The notes under the pieces: model-generated
The model's database searches: none
Told to the model about the DNA's origin: nothing
What the model saw: the letters and a program-made list of their open reading frames with translations, nothing else
Part shown: positions 32,729 through 32,778 of the stretch, one piece after another
Position numbering within the stretch: position 1 is the stretch's first letter
How the letters are laid out: each line of letters begins with the position of its first letter
Source of the DNA: an uncultured Clostridia bacterium
GTDB lineage: Bacteria > Bacillota > Clostridia > Oscillospirales > Acutalibacteraceae
DNA length: 32,778 bases
Direction: 5' to 3'
NCBI GenBank assembly: GCA_945983355.1
Contig: CAMFSU010000049.1
Span: 1 to 32,778, forward strand
Program-made: the position numbers and the translations under genes

Positions 32729-32778
32729 GTGCCGAAGGCACACCGAAACTATTCACTATTCACTATTCACTTTTCACT
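32729..32778. repeat. Dispersed intergenic repeat, copy 2 (hairpin plus ATTCACT heptamers, runs off the edge)
   Basis: GTGCC-GAA-GGCAC plus AC (32729-32743) is identical to copy 1 over 15 bases. It is followed by CTATTCACTATTCACTATTC and ACTTTTCACT to the window end, a purer heptamer run than copy 1. Confidence 0.8.

Noticed and set aside
32660-32778. Plus-strand frame starting at an ATG near 32662 and open to the edge
   Set aside because: It has no ribosome binding site, and its later codons are the hairpin and ATTCACT repeat. It is probably repeat DNA read by chance.
1-32778. CRISPR arrays, insertion sequences, rRNA genes, prophage or replication origin
   Set aside because: No regularly spaced repeats, transposase or integrase motifs, rRNA segments, phage structural genes or DnaA-box clusters were seen.

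Overview
The window looks like chromosome from a low-to-moderate GC member of the class Clostridia, probably the Oscillospiraceae/Ruminococcaceae group. This is inference from gene content: a YerC-type TrpR-like protein, a YhaO/YhaN-like pair, a DUF6472-like protein, DUF1385 next to prmC, LCP and EpsC-type CysE proteins, consensus Gram-positive promoters and strong Shine-Dalgarno sites, and some GTG/TTG starts. No species can be named. Most of the window is ordinary core genome. The right edge (about 30.9-32.8 kb) is AT-rich and looks accessory.

Layout. (1) 1-2066, minus strand: a TrpR-like regulator, a SAM methyltransferase and hslO (Hsp33), followed by tRNA-Val and the edge of a probable tRNA-Asp with its own promoter. 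(2) 2200-5590, plus strand: a nuclease/ATPase pair of SbcD/SbcC (YhaO/YhaN) type, expressed divergently from the TrpR-like gene across two back-to-back promoters that share an inverted repeat. (3) 5635-7486, plus strand: cardiolipin synthase, then a 53-residue membrane miniprotein with its own perfect-consensus promoter and terminator. (4) 7506-11947, plus strand: glycogen phosphorylase and a GH13 alpha-glucan hydrolase, a glycogen/maltodextrin breakdown pair.

(5) 11967-27049, minus strand: sixteen genes in one direction with no gap above 34 bases. In transcription order these are a lipoprotein, an OmpR-type response regulator, a histidine kinase, a DUF1385 protein, prmC, recA, recX, rimO, pgsA, cysE, cysS, a TrmN6-like methyltransferase, rsmI, an LCP cell-wall ligase, a DUF6472-like miniprotein and a PlsC-like acyltransferase. 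The set mixes envelope sensing, recombination, translation-factor and ribosome modification, cysteine use and phospholipid/cell-wall synthesis. The only strong promoter I see lies before the lipoprotein.

(6) 27264-27568, plus strand, divergent from that array: a 55-residue single-pass membrane protein behind a perfect sigma-A promoter, with a near-consensus Gram-positive LexA (SOS) box placed between the -10 element and the ribosome binding site. This is the most interesting item in the window: a candidate DNA-damage-induced small membrane protein. recA itself has no such box here. (7) 27578-29851: rsmE and an RsmF-type rRNA methyltransferase, then a bidirectional terminator and a convergent SPFH/paraslipin gene. 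(8) 30842-32778: a decayed polysaccharide deacetylase tail, two unrecognised convergent AT-rich genes, and a repeat (hairpin plus ATTCACT heptamers) that also occurs after the rsmF-like gene. I see no CRISPR array, transposase, rRNA operon, prophage or origin.
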